Below are positions 9,063 through 17,454 of a DNA stretch of 64,000 bases, piece by piece. Source of the DNA: Marinoscillum sp964351885. GTDB lineage: Bacteria; Bacteroidota; Bacteroidia; Cytophagales; Cyclobacteriaceae. The stretch is from assembly GCA_964351885.1 (NCBI GenBank), contig CAYGPP010000001.1, positions 110,137 through 174,136 of the forward strand, written 5' to 3'. Every line of letters begins with the position of its first letter. Within the stretch, counting starts at the first letter, position 1. Below the pieces are notes generated by a model. The model was not told the origin of the DNA. It ran no database searches and was given only the letters and a program-made list of their open reading frames with translations. Made by a program: the position numbers and the translations under genes.

Positions 9063-9188
9063 TTATTCAACTTTGTTAGATTTTCTAAAATCTATAAGTG
9101 ACAGGGCAGCACCAAAGGCGGCCAAGAAAATCACAATATTTACGAATAGGTTTACACCGTCAGTAACGGCAGGATTTGTTAATTCCAT
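9063..9188 (-). CDS. Small single-span membrane protein (41 aa)
   Basis: On the minus strand an ATG at 9188 opens a 41-residue frame, MELTNPAVTDGVNLFVNIV..., with one clear transmembrane helix (NLFVNIVIFLAAFGAALSL) and a charged end (IDFRKSNKVE). The polar N-terminus, helix and basic C-terminal anchor make it more protein-like than the 60-codon plus-strand frame that covers the same bases. It is divergent from the Rieske gene, 54 bases away. The function is unknown. Confidence 0.5.
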   Translation of the reverse strand: MELTNPAVTDGVNLFVNIVIFLAAFGAALSLIDFRKSNKVE

Positions 9189-9242
9189 CTTGTTGTTTTT
9201 TTACTAGGCGAATATAAATCAAAAAAAGCCTTTCTATCAATT

Positions 9243-9578
9243 ATGAATAGTGAAGTAATCCTTTTTTCTTCAAGGCAAGAACTAGAGAAGGGATTCATTG
9301 GTACAAGGATCATCACTTTTCAGTATGAAGGAGATAGATTCTGCTTAACGCAAGTGGACGATAAGCTCATCGTTTTCAACGGAATCTGCCCTCACTTAGG
9401 TTACTCCTTGCAAAAAGCACCCATCAATCCATTATTTGAAGTTGTCTGCCCTTGGCATAACTTTAAGTTTTCCTTATACTCTGGCATAGAGTCTGAAGGG
9501 AGGTGTAAGAGTTTATACGTAACACAAGCCTATTGGAATGACCAAAATCAGCTTGCATTCAATCTTAAGAAAGACTAA
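9243..9578 (+). CDS. Rieske [2Fe-2S] ferredoxin-like protein
   Basis: This 111-residue soluble protein has the two Rieske cluster motifs: CPH within NGICPHLGYSL, and CPWH within VVCPWHNFKFSL. Two Cys and two His coordinate a [2Fe-2S] cluster. It has no transmembrane anchor and no attached oxygenase domain, so it resembles the small Rieske ferredoxins that pass electrons to partner oxygenases or reductases. No partner oxygenase is adjacent. Its 3' end overlaps the convergent exchanger gene by 14 bases. The motif assignment is secure; the electron partner is unknown. Confidence 0.88.
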   Translation: MNSEVILFSSRQELEKGFIGTRIITFQYEGDRFCLTQVDDKLIVFNGICPHLGYSLQKAPINPLFEVVCPWHNFKFSLYSGIESEGRCKSLYVTQAYWNDQNQLAFNLKKD

Positions 9579-10761
9579 ATAGTCTTACCACCGAAACTAA
9601 CCAGTCTGCGATCACTTGTGCAAGCTCACTACCTGTACCTCGCCCTACGACGTAGGTTACAAAAAGAACATAAAGACCTAAAAGTATTCCTGCTTTTAAC
9701 CTACCAATATATCCACCTATAACAAAGATTATTAAAACCACGGCGGTAAGTAACCACAAGAGGAATCTCAATTCACCACTAAGATCTACCATTTCTGGAG
9801 ACATTGGAATTGGCCCATACAATAAAGTGAATATGAAAAGAGGAAAGCCAAGAGCGAAACAGATATCGAAGATGTTACTTCCTAATGCATTGGAGATAGC
9901 ATCATCATATTGACCTCTTTGAGCGTCTTTGATGGATATAATGGTGTCAGGAAAACTAGATGCAGCGGACGCAAGAATCAAAGCAACAAACATAACAGGG
10001 ATGTCTAATCCGTGAAATTCGCCAAGAAAAGGCACCGTGTAGACATCCTCACCGATCCACTCACAGGCAAGCACCAAGAGATAACAAACAGCTGCAATAG
10101 ATAGAGTAGAAGCTATTAAAAGAGACCAAGCATTTACATTGTTGATCTTGTTTTTTCCTATAAATACGCGTTCAAGGTCTAAAGTTATCAGACCAAGCAA
10201 GAATGGTTTTTGTTTTTCTTCATCATCCAGCTCTTCTTGGACTTCCACATGTGATTCTTCTAGCATCACATCCCTCTCTTTTTTGTCCATAGACCAAAAC
10301 AAATAGACTATGTAGACTACATAAACGAGCATAAGGAGAAGACCGTGATACCAGTCTAATAGCGAACCACTGACCAAAACGATAAAAATCAGTTCAGCTA
10401 TAAGAAGACTGATTCCATCGCGGAGCATCACTTTTTTCGATGCACGAACCTTATTTGTCAGCCCCATACCAATCACCGCTAAAACAGCAACGGCAGGGAT
10501 AACCATACTATTAAATATAGCCGAGCCAGCAGTGGTTCCAATTCCTCCAGAGAAGCCCTCGGCATCTTTCATTATAAACAAGAAAAATAGGGAAGTAAAA
10601 ACTTCAGGCATTGAGCTAGCCACAGCATTAATAGTGGCTCCCCTTACTCCATCAGAAAGATTCCGCCCTACATACTCCGAGGCTCTCATGAAACCATCTC
10701 CGGCACGCCAGATTACGAGACAACAGATAGAAATTAAAATTAAAGGAATAACAATACCCAT
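9565..10761 (-). CDS. Na+/Ca2+ exchanger family (CaCA) membrane antiporter
   Basis: This 398-residue polytopic membrane protein has the two inverted alpha-repeats of the cation/Ca2+ exchanger superfamily. Alpha-1 near residues 32-60 contains GATINAVASSMPEVFTSL, and alpha-2 near 260-300 contains ASAASSFPDTIISIKDA and NALGSNIFDICFALG. The acidic residue after each conserved proline (PE, PD) is the ion ligand in characterised exchangers. About ten hydrophobic helices are visible, with a charged cytoplasmic loop in the middle (DEEKQKPF region). It probably extrudes Ca2+ in exchange for Na+ or H+; the true ion pair cannot be told from sequence. It is monocistronic. Confidence 0.9.
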   Translation of the reverse strand: MGIVIPLILISICCLVIWRAGDGFMRASEYVGRNLSDGVRGATINAVASSMPEVFTSLFFLFIMKDAEGFSGGIGTTAGSAIFNSMVIPAVAVLAVIGMGLTNKVRASKKVMLRDGISLLIAELIFIVLVSGSLLDWYHGLLLMLVYVVYIVYLFWSMDKKERDVMLEESHVEVQEELDDEEKQKPFLLGLITLDLERVFIGKNKINNVNAWSLLIASTLSIAAVCYLLVLACEWIGEDVYTVPFLGEFHGLDIPVMFVALILASAASSFPDTIISIKDAQRGQYDDAISNALGSNIFDICFALGFPLFIFTLLYGPIPMSPEMVDLSGELRFLLWLLTAVVLIIFVIGGYIGRLKAGILLGLYVLFVTYVVGRGTGSELAQVIADWLVSVVRLFSLS

Positions 10762-10996
10762 TTGATAGTTAGGCTTAGGTGGAAAAAATACGTGATAGCT
10801 AGAGCGGTCACTAAGTTAGCGATTTTATTAGTGTTCATTTTCAAATACCTGCCATTTTATAATGAAATCCCGACGCTGGTCACCAGTGTGTAATTAATCT
10901 TAAAAATCTAATCAATTTCATCGGCACTAATGAAAAAGCCGTATTACTGTATTATTTTACAAAGAAGAACATAACAATCAAACACAGCATTTAGGG

Positions 10997-11758
10997 ATGT
11001 ACATTAATCTTTCGGGTCTTAATATTTTGGTAACAGGGGCTAGTCGAGGAATAGGCAAAGCTGTCGCCACAAAGCTGGCAGAAGCAGGAGCGACAATAGC
11101 CATCCATTATAATAAGAATGTCAGGGAGGCGGAGAATTTGGCTCATATTTTGGGAAATGAATCTAAGGCCTTTCAAGCGGATCTGTCTCAACCTGATGAA
11201 GCAGCGAAACTGTTCGACCGGGTTGCTCTTGAAATGGGCAGCATTGAGATTCTTATTAACAATGCGGGAATAGCTGTTGCTGCCTCGATTCAAGGCCCAG
11301 ATGATGTTTGGCAAAAATCGTGGGACGACACGATGATGGTCAATTTGACTTCCCCAGCTGTACTATGTAAGAAAGCGGTTGAATATTTTCTCAAGAAAAA
11401 TGCTGCGGGTAGAATTATCAACATTAGTTCCAGAGCGGCCTTTCGAGGTGATCAGGCTGAGTACTTGGCGTATGCCGCATCGAAAGCAGGATTGGTTTCA
11501 ATTACAAAATCAATTGCCAGAGCTTATGGAAAGGATGGAATAAAAGCTTTTGTTATCGCACCCGGTTTTGTGAGAACAGACATGGCCAAAGAGTTCATGG
11601 ATCAATACGGTGAAGAACATGCAAAAGGAGATGTAGCATTGGAGCGGTTGACAGAGCCGAAGGATTTGGCTCCATTAATTACTTTCATTGCTAGTGGAAT
11701 GGCAGATCACTCTACAGGCTCAACCTTTGACATCAATGCAGGAAGCTACATGCACTAA
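10997..11758 (+). CDS. SDR-family oxidoreductase (FabG-like)
   Basis: This 253-residue classical short-chain dehydrogenase has the NAD(P)-binding motif TGASRGIGKAV, the structural motif NNAGIA, and the catalytic Ser/Tyr/Lys in ISSRAAF and YAASKAG. The C-terminal PGFVRTDMA is typical of FabG-like 3-oxoacyl reductases and sugar or alcohol dehydrogenases. It has no fatty-acid synthesis neighbours, so the substrate is open. The 235-base gap upstream holds the promoter region shared with the divergent exchanger gene. Confidence 0.9.
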   Translation: MYINLSGLNILVTGASRGIGKAVATKLAEAGATIAIHYNKNVREAENLAHILGNESKAFQADLSQPDEAAKLFDRVALEMGSIEILINNAGIAVAASIQGPDDVWQKSWDDTMMVNLTSPAVLCKKAVEYFLKKNAAGRIINISSRAAFRGDQAEYLAYAASKAGLVSITKSIARAYGKDGIKAFVIAPGFVRTDMAKEFMDQYGEEHAKGDVALERLTEPKDLAPLITFIASGMADHSTGSTFDINAGSYMH

Positions 11759-11855
11759 GCACAGTACTCATTGAGATAGAATCTCATGATTCCTTGTTTC
11801 TGATCTTGCGTAATTTTATCTTTAGTCACTTTTTGACATAACAGCCACTATCATT

Positions 11856-12251
11856 ATGAGTATACAATCACAATTAAGTGCCCTAATCCAACTTGCCAAA
11901 ATAGATGGAGATTTTGCAGGAGAAGAAAAAAGCCATATCATGATGCTTGGTCAGGCCAATGGTTTGACCAATGAAGAAATACTTCACCTAGTAGAAAATC
12001 CTGAGCCATTGCCAGCGATATCTACAATGACAGAAGATGATAAATTTGAGTATTTATACAACATTGTTCAGTTAATGAAGATTGATAGCCAAGTCTATTT
12101 GAGTGAAATCAAATATTGTGAGGAGTTGGCTGAAAAACTCGGATTTAAGAAGGGAGTTATTTCTAAACTGAGTTCTCGTGTTTTTACTGATCCTACAATC
12201 ACTTCAAATAGGGACGCATTGAAACGGGAAGTTCAGAAATATCTAAACTAG
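11856..12251 (+). CDS. TerB-like (tellurite-resistance fold) protein
   Basis: This 131-residue all-helical protein has the acidic helical repeats of the TerB/DjlA-N fold: LIQLAKIDGDFAGEEKSHI in the first half and IVQLMKIDSQVYLSEIKYCEEL in the second. The paired KID-x5-E pattern is the conserved metal-ligand-like feature of TerB. Such proteins are found in metal-stress and envelope-associated complexes; no ter operon is present here. The gene is followed at once by a terminator. Confidence 0.8.
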   Translation: MSIQSQLSALIQLAKIDGDFAGEEKSHIMMLGQANGLTNEEILHLVENPEPLPAISTMTEDDKFEYLYNIVQLMKIDSQVYLSEIKYCEELAEKLGFKKGVISKLSSRVFTDPTITSNRDALKREVQKYLN

Positions 12252-12255
12252 CACG

Positions 12256-12278
12256 AACCTCCTTATGGAGGTTTTTTT
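12256..12278 (+). terminator. Rho-independent terminator after the TerB-like gene
   Basis: A 7-bp perfect stem, AACCTCC (12256-12262) and GGAGGTT (12267-12273), with a TTAT loop, runs into seven T residues. It begins five bases after the stop codon, and the last T lies only six bases before the next start codon at 12285, so it also sits in the leader of that gene. Confidence 0.85.
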
Positions 12279-12284
12279 GAATCT

Positions 12285-13133
12285 ATGCAGTCATATAAAT
12301 GGAAACGGTTTTCTCCAATTGATAAAGACGCTTTGGTGCTTTGTAGAAAGCAACTACACCTGGCGATCCAAAGTGTAGCCGCAGTAGGGAGAAGATTTTT
12401 ACCTTTATCTGAGGAAGATATGAATGCGACCCTCAATTGGGTACCTGGACTAACGCGAATGGCAGGTAAGTGGGTTGAGGGAAATATTACATTTAGAAGC
12501 TCCATTAGTTTAGAGACAATGGAGATACACCTCGTGGACAGGAAGGTACAAAACCTCTCTAAATTTTCTTTGCAAGGACATACACAGCTCGAAATGATGC
12601 TCTGGCTGGAGGAACAAATAGGGAAATTGGGATTGCATGCTGCCCAACTGACAATGAACCTGCCGTATGAACTTCCAGACTATGCTTTGCCTATAGCAGA
12701 TTCAGATGAACTGTTTGATACCAAACAAGGCAATGAACTAGCGAAATACTACCATAATTCCTTTCTTTGTTTGCGGAAGATCAAGGAAGAGTTCGATTCT
12801 GAAAATCAAATTACCATATGGCCGCATCACTTTGATCAAGCCTTACAAATAAAGCTTAAGGACTCAGGTGATCCTGCTACTGATACAATGATCACTTTTG
12901 GGATGTCCCCGGGAGATGAGGAATTTGAGAGTCCATACTTTTATGTAAACACATGGCCTCATGTAGACACATCGAGTTGTGGGAAATTAGATAATAATGC
13001 CATTTGGGTAAGTGAAGAATGGACAGGGGCGATGCTCTTTACCAAGCATGTTATTGATGGAGGTCAGCAGCAAAAAGTGGAAAGCTTCTATGCACAAGCA
13101 AAAGAGCAACTAATCAAGTTGCTGATTAATTAA
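12285..13133 (+). CDS. Conserved-looking hypothetical protein (282 aa)
   Basis: This is a soluble 282-residue protein without signal peptide or transmembrane helices. Distinctive stretches include RKQLHLAIQSVAAVGRRF near the N-terminus, TIWPHHFDQAL near residue 185, and FGMSPGDEEFESPYFYVNTWPHVD near 205-228. The conserved-looking His, Asp and Trp residues suggest an enzyme or ligand-binding fold, but I cannot name the family with confidence. The ATG at 12285 is kept because the next in-frame Met would remove the RKQLHLAIQ region. Its 3' end overlaps the convergent acetyltransferase-like gene by 24 bases. Confidence 0.75.
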   Translation: MQSYKWKRFSPIDKDALVLCRKQLHLAIQSVAAVGRRFLPLSEEDMNATLNWVPGLTRMAGKWVEGNITFRSSISLETMEIHLVDRKVQNLSKFSLQGHTQLEMMLWLEEQIGKLGLHAAQLTMNLPYELPDYALPIADSDELFDTKQGNELAKYYHNSFLCLRKIKEEFDSENQITIWPHHFDQALQIKLKDSGDPATDTMITFGMSPGDEEFESPYFYVNTWPHVDTSSCGKLDNNAIWVSEEWTGAMLFTKHVIDGGQQQKVESFYAQAKEQLIKLLIN

Positions 13134-13931
13134 CTGTCGGTAATCTATCTGAAAATACTCATCAAGCTTGGAGTGAAATTCATCCTCATTCAAGATGTTT
13201 TTCTTTGTTGTTTCTCCAAATAGCTGTTTTGTAAGTACTCTGTCGGTGAGTGTAACTCTTCCTTCATGGAATTGTTGAGATACGATCTTAGCCTTTTTAT
13301 TCTTGGAATCAGTGTCGTCTTGCATTTGATTGCATTGAGGAATAAACTGAATTAGTTCTCTAGGTTGAAGTAAGAACTTATACTCCGAACAAAAGGCACT
13401 ATTGTCTTTCGAACTTTTTAAAACCCACTCTTGGTCTGGTGTTGTTTCAAACTTGTAGTAGTAGGTGTAATCAAGCTGTGGCTGCCCAAGAAGGAGCTTT
13501 TTTGGTTCAGTAATTAGTCCGCCAGAACCGACATCACACAGGTATTGACCTTGATCTAGATTCACTAACACAATCATGTGTTCGAACTCTGGACCGTACG
13601 AATCCCCATGAAAAATTTGGGCAGATAAAATATGTGCATCGAAACCAAGCTTAGCTAGCAAGTGATACAACAAACCATTTAATTCAAAACTAATCCCTCC
13701 TCTTTTGGCAACTATGATTTTGGTGAATATCGAATCAATATCCAGGATGATTCTTTTAGCATAGTGAAAGTCGAGGTTTTCGAATGGGATAGTGAGTAAG
13801 TGGGATCGGTGAATTTTTCTTAAAAACGCAAGTGTTGGGGATTCTGCGTCTATTCCCAATCGATTCAAATAGGCTTGAGTATTAATTGGTTTCGCTTTGG
13901 GTCGATTCTTGAAATAATTGAGTCGTGTCAC
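13110..13931 (-). CDS. Arylamine N-acetyltransferase homologue with Ser in place of the catalytic Cys
   Basis: This 273-residue protein has the NAT fold signatures: a helical N-terminus with LLTIPFENLDFHY, the active-site loop KRGGISFELNGLLYHLL, the His segment FEHMIVLV (His118) and the Asp segment LCDVGSGG (Asp133). NATs acetylate arylamines from acetyl-CoA with a Cys-His-Asp triad. In the canonical loop RGG(Y/F)C(F/Y)E the fifth residue is the nucleophile; here it is Ser81 (codon AGT, 13689-13691 on the minus strand). The start is GTG at 13931, overlapping the TGA of the upstream gene (GTGA), which suggests translational coupling. Whether it retains acyltransfer activity is open. Confidence 0.85.
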   Translation of the reverse strand: MTRLNYFKNRPKAKPINTQAYLNRLGIDAESPTLAFLRKIHRSHLLTIPFENLDFHYAKRIILDIDSIFTKIIVAKRGGISFELNGLLYHLLAKLGFDAHILSAQIFHGDSYGPEFEHMIVLVNLDQGQYLCDVGSGGLITEPKKLLLGQPQLDYTYYYKFETTPDQEWVLKSSKDNSAFCSEYKFLLQPRELIQFIPQCNQMQDDTDSKNKKAKIVSQQFHEGRVTLTDRVLTKQLFGETTKKNILNEDEFHSKLDEYFQIDYRQLINQQLD

Positions 13932-15043
13932 CTCTGAAAAGCATTTTTCATATTGAAAATGAAGTTTTCAAGGCCTTTGTCCCAAGTCACATCTGCATCC
14001 CAAACTTTACCCGTGTGGATGTCTTTTACGATGGTTTGTTTTATGTAATACTTGGTTACATAACTATCAACAGGGATTTTCTTAAGCTCTACTTTATTGT
14101 CTAAGTTAAAACCACTAGTCATATGGTGCGTTTCTGACTTGATTGTGGGGTAATTGAGCATTTGCTTTACGGATTCACTACTACTCGAAAGGGACATGAG
14201 AACATATTGAAAACCCTTTTTATAAAGAGCATCGATATTTGATTCAGTTGTGAACTCATATTTATAGGGATAAGTACTCATGATTTCTTTGAGGGTTGAG
14301 TTTTTTTGATCAACCTCCATATTGTAATCCTCTATCTGGCTCAAAGCCACTTTGTCATCAATGTTTTTAGTAGAGGTTCTTTCATATTCTACTACAGCAA
14401 GTTTTAGACTTTGCAGTCTGGTAGGGTAAGTCTCATATTTTTGACCGGTAAATAATGGCAGGTCTTCTAAATATTCAGGCCCTTCAGGAATGAGAAAATT
14501 GCTTCTTACTAACTCTTGGCGAAGCACTTGCCTAGCTATTTTTAAGATGATCTCGTTCAAGTCAATGTTTGAGTCAGACCAAGCCTTTAGTCCATTTACA
14601 ACTATGTCGGTTGGAGAAAATGGCATGATTGTAATTTCATAGTAGAAAAGACTTTCTGTTCTTTTTCTCTTTATAAGAATGATGTTTCGAACCTGCCTTA
14701 ACTCTAGCAACGACTTGTAATTATTAGTAGCTTCCGGCCCAGCAAACAGATCTGAAATGTGAATGTAGGCAATAGGGTCAATGCCTATTTTCCGAATGGA
14801 TTTATGAACGGTCTGGCTAAACTCTTTCCAAGAACCACGGGTATTGAAACCGGCTTTTAACTCACTTTCTGTATCAATAATTATAAGGGATCGCTCAGAA
14901 GTGAGATCGTCCGGAAGCAGGTTCGCTTCTTCAATTGTATGAGGACTTCCCAAATGAACAACTTTGGGTTGCTGAGAAAGACAATCAAAGGAAAGAAAAA
15001 GAGAAGCTAGAAAGATTAGTCCTAGTCGATAGTTCATATTCAT
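13928..15043 (-). CDS. Secreted hypothetical protein upstream of the NAT homologue
   Basis: This 371-residue product begins with a Sec signal peptide (LGLIFLASLFLSFDCLSQQ), so the mature protein, starting near Gln24, is periplasmic or outer-membrane associated. The body is mixed alpha/beta without a family I recognise. It includes SLIIIDTESELKAGFNTRGSW, and the end VKDIHTGKVWDADVTWDKG resembles surface proteins of Bacteroidota. It is cotranscribed with the NAT homologue by a four-base overlap. ATG at 15043 and ATG at 15037 are both possible starts. No function is assigned. Confidence 0.75.
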   Translation of the reverse strand: MNMNYRLGLIFLASLFLSFDCLSQQPKVVHLGSPHTIEEANLLPDDLTSERSLIIIDTESELKAGFNTRGSWKEFSQTVHKSIRKIGIDPIAYIHISDLFAGPEATNNYKSLLELRQVRNIILIKRKRTESLFYYEITIMPFSPTDIVVNGLKAWSDSNIDLNEIILKIARQVLRQELVRSNFLIPEGPEYLEDLPLFTGQKYETYPTRLQSLKLAVVEYERTSTKNIDDKVALSQIEDYNMEVDQKNSTLKEIMSTYPYKYEFTTESNIDALYKKGFQYVLMSLSSSSESVKQMLNYPTIKSETHHMTSGFNLDNKVELKKIPVDSYVTKYYIKQTIVKDIHTGKVWDADVTWDKGLENFIFNMKNAFQR

Positions 15044-15094
15044 AAATGAAATCTAAATTTATACATTAACCGATAAAGCACAAGGGTATTATCT

Positions 15095-15667
15095 ATGACA
15101 AAGAAAAGATGTGATTGGTGTGAAGGTACTTTTGATCAGTATGTAGCGTATCATGATAAGGAATGGGGTACGCCTAACCATGAGGATCAAAGACACTTCG
15201 AATTTTTAGTGTTAGAAAGTGCGCAAGCGGGGCTGAGCTGGAGTACAATCTTGAAGAAGCGAGAAGGATATCGTGCGCTTTTTTCAGGGTTTAGAGCGGA
15301 TGATGTAGCTCAATTCACTCCAGGAATAGTAGAGGAGCTTCTTGTTGACTCTAGGATAATTAGAAACCGGATGAAAATAGAGGCCGCCATCAATAATGCG
15401 AAGCGCTTCAAAGAAATTCAAGCTGAGTTCGGTTCATTTGATAAGTACATCTGGGGATTTGTAAATCATAAGGTGAAAATGGGTGATTGGGAATCTATGG
15501 GTCAGGTCCCAGCTACCACACCAGAGTCAGATGCCTTAGCGAAGGATTTGAAAATGCGAGGGTTTAAGTTTCTCGGGTCTACTACTATATATGCACACAT
15601 GCAGGCCATGGGGCTTGTCAATGACCACACGGTTGATTGCTACCGATATAAGGAGTTGTCCTCCTAA
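15095..15667 (+). CDS. tag: DNA-3-methyladenine glycosylase I
   Basis: This 190-residue enzyme excises 3-methyladenine from alkylated DNA as the first step of base-excision repair. The zinc-binding residues of the Tag family are all present: Cys6 (RCDWC), His20 (YHDKEWG), His178 and Cys182 (NDHTVDCYRY). The helix-hairpin-helix region and the substrate-pocket stretch LESAQAGLSWSTIL are intact. It is a monocistron on the plus strand, divergent from the secreted-protein gene and convergent with the heme lipoprotein gene, overlapping its stop by four bases. Confidence 0.95.
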   Translation: MTKKRCDWCEGTFDQYVAYHDKEWGTPNHEDQRHFEFLVLESAQAGLSWSTILKKREGYRALFSGFRADDVAQFTPGIVEELLVDSRIIRNRMKIEAAINNAKRFKEIQAEFGSFDKYIWGFVNHKVKMGDWESMGQVPATTPESDALAKDLKMRGFKFLGSTTIYAHMQAMGLVNDHTVDCYRYKELSS

Positions 15668-16305
15668 AGTTGAGAAACTACAGATTTCTTAGGGATGATT
15701 ACTCGCCACATTCCTCTCAGATCTCCTGTGTAATAATCTTTGGCCATGTCACTAGGGTATCTCTCTTTTAGAATAGCATTTGTACTTTCGGAAATTTCTG
15801 TTCCAACAGCGCCATGACAATTCAGACATAAAGTAGATGAGATAAGGATTGGCTTGGTTACGATCAGGCTTTCTTTATCGAACTCTTGCACATGAGTACC
15901 ACTCACAGTTGGCGCATATTCATACGCTTCCCAAATTTCTTTTTCGAGATCGTTGAGTTGGTTTTTGGGGTTTCGAGGCTTATCTGTTACTCTAGAAATG
16001 GAAACACCGAGGCTGTCTTCTAGCTGCTTAATAATATCCATTGCCTGCAGGTTACAGAAATCTATTGCTCCTTCTATTCCATTAATTACTATGGCACGCT
16101 TTAATTGATGCTGATACTCTAAGGTGGCGGCCTCAATGACTTCTTTTCCAAGTTTTTCTCCCGCCGCTATTAGGTCGGCAGGTAAAATGCGTTTCAATTC
16201 TCGCTTCTCTCTTTCCTTAGTATAAGCTGTTCTATCCACAGGTTTCTCTGGAGAGCAGGATAATATAAAACAAACCAATAAAAGAGTACTAATTGAAAGG
16301 CGCAT
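15664..16305 (-). CDS. DUF3365/Tll0287-like heme-c lipoprotein
   Basis: This 213-residue product has a lipobox (LLVCFILSC) that makes it a lipoprotein with Cys17 as anchor. A helical domain follows (residues 40-150), then a c-type heme motif CLNCH (Cys160, Cys163, His164). The N-terminal domain, including EGAIDFCNLQAM and RNPKNQLNDLEKEIWEAYE, is that of the DUF3365/Tll0287-like family, whose members are heme-binding periplasmic sensors or electron carriers. The C-terminal RGMWRVIIPKKSV is also typical of the family. It is monocistronic and divergent from prfA. The redox partner is unknown. Confidence 0.88.
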   Translation of the reverse strand: MRLSISTLLLVCFILSCSPEKPVDRTAYTKEREKRELKRILPADLIAAGEKLGKEVIEAATLEYQHQLKRAIVINGIEGAIDFCNLQAMDIIKQLEDSLGVSISRVTDKPRNPKNQLNDLEKEIWEAYEYAPTVSGTHVQEFDKESLIVTKPILISSTLCLNCHGAVGTEISESTNAILKERYPSDMAKDYYTGDLRGMWRVIIPKKSVVSQL

Positions 16306-16324
16306 GAAAGTCTTTGTGCTTTGT

Positions 16325-16332
16325 TAATTTTG
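16325..16332 (+). promoter_or_regulatory. Candidate -7 element of prfA
   Basis: TAATTTTG matches the Bacteroidota -7 consensus TAnnTTTG, 20 bases before the prfA ATG at 16353. TTTG copies upstream (for example in TCTTTG, 16313-16316) are too close to be a standard -33 element, so the assignment is weak. Confidence 0.35.
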
Positions 16333-16352
16333 CAAACTAAAGTTAGAAAGAG

Positions 16353-17426
16353 ATGATCGATAAACTTGAGGCAATCAAGAAAAGGTTTGAGGAGGTAAGT
16401 CAACTCATCGTTCAGCCGGATGCTATGTCCGACATGAAGCAATATGCCAAGCTCAATAAGGAGTATAGAGATTTGGAGAAAATTGTTAATAAATACACGG
16501 AATATAGTACCACACTAGATAATCTGCAGGGAGCAAAAGAGGTATTGGAAACAGAGAAGGACGAGGATTTTAGGGGAATGGCCAAGCAGGAGATAGATGA
16601 TCTTTCTCCATTGAAAGAAGAACTCGAGGAAGAACTGAAGTTTATGCTCATTCCCAAGGATCCGAATGACAGTAAAAATGTGATATTGGAAATCAGAGCC
16701 GGTACGGGCGGAGACGAAGCGGCAATATTTGCCGGGGATTTATTCAAAATGTACCAACAATTTGCAGCTAATCAAGGCTGGACTTTTACGGTGATCAGTG
16801 TAAATGAAGGCTCCGCTGGAGGATTTAAAGAGATAGTAAGCAGTGTGGAGGGCGAAGATGTTTTCGCAAAACTAAAATTTGAGTCAGGAGCACACCGTGT
16901 TCAGAGAGTCCCTCAAACGGAATCACAAGGACGAGTACATACATCAGCGGCTACTGTAGCTGTAATGCCGGAAGCGGAAGAAGTGGATGTGGAACTCAAT
17001 ATGGGAGATATAAGGAAAGATACCTTTAGAGCTTCTGGAGCTGGAGGTCAGCATATCAACAAAACGGAATCAGCAATAAGGTTGACGCATGCGCCATCAG
17101 GGTTGGTTGTAGAGTGTCAAGATGGTCGATCCCAACACGCAAATTACGACAAGGCACTCAAAGTGCTTCGATCAAGGTTGTATGAAATGGAGTTGAAGAA
17201 GCATAATGATGAAATAAGCTCACAGCGAAAATCTATGGTAGGATCAGGAGATCGATCGGACAAGATTCGTACTTATAATTACCCACAAGGCAGAGTTACG
17301 GACCACCGAATCAATCATACTGTTTATAATCTCAACAATATAATGGGAGGAGAAGTGGACGAGTTTATTGAAAAACTGAGGATAGCTGAAAACACAGAAC
17401 TACTTCAATCAGAAAATCAAGACTAA
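16353..17426 (+). CDS. prfA: Peptide chain release factor 1
   Basis: This 357-residue class I release factor recognises UAA/UAG stop codons and triggers peptide release. The catalytic GGQ is at residues 231-233 (GAGGQHINKTESAIR). The codon-recognition tripeptide of the RF1 PxT type is Pro187-Gln188-Thr189, within PQTESQGRVHTSAATVAVMPE, which identifies RF1 rather than RF2. The anchor to the lipoprotein gene downstream is only 28 bases, so they may be cotranscribed, although they are functionally unrelated. Confidence 0.97.
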   Translation: MIDKLEAIKKRFEEVSQLIVQPDAMSDMKQYAKLNKEYRDLEKIVNKYTEYSTTLDNLQGAKEVLETEKDEDFRGMAKQEIDDLSPLKEELEEELKFMLIPKDPNDSKNVILEIRAGTGGDEAAIFAGDLFKMYQQFAANQGWTFTVISVNEGSAGGFKEIVSSVEGEDVFAKLKFESGAHRVQRVPQTESQGRVHTSAATVAVMPEAEEVDVELNMGDIRKDTFRASGAGGQHINKTESAIRLTHAPSGLVVECQDGRSQHANYDKALKVLRSRLYEMELKKHNDEISSQRKSMVGSGDRSDKIRTYNYPQGRVTDHRINHTVYNLNNIMGGEVDEFIEKLRIAENTELLQSENQD

Positions 17427-17454
17427 ATATTGAAATGACCCGTTGGTCTTGGAG

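Noticed and set aside
9025..9207. 60-codon plus-strand frame
   Set aside because: It has low-complexity, random-looking content and covers a better minus-strand membrane protein frame.
17443..17454. TTG start giving four extra residues before the beta-helix lipoprotein
   Set aside because: The ATG at 17455 gives a better signal peptide and a standard start codon.
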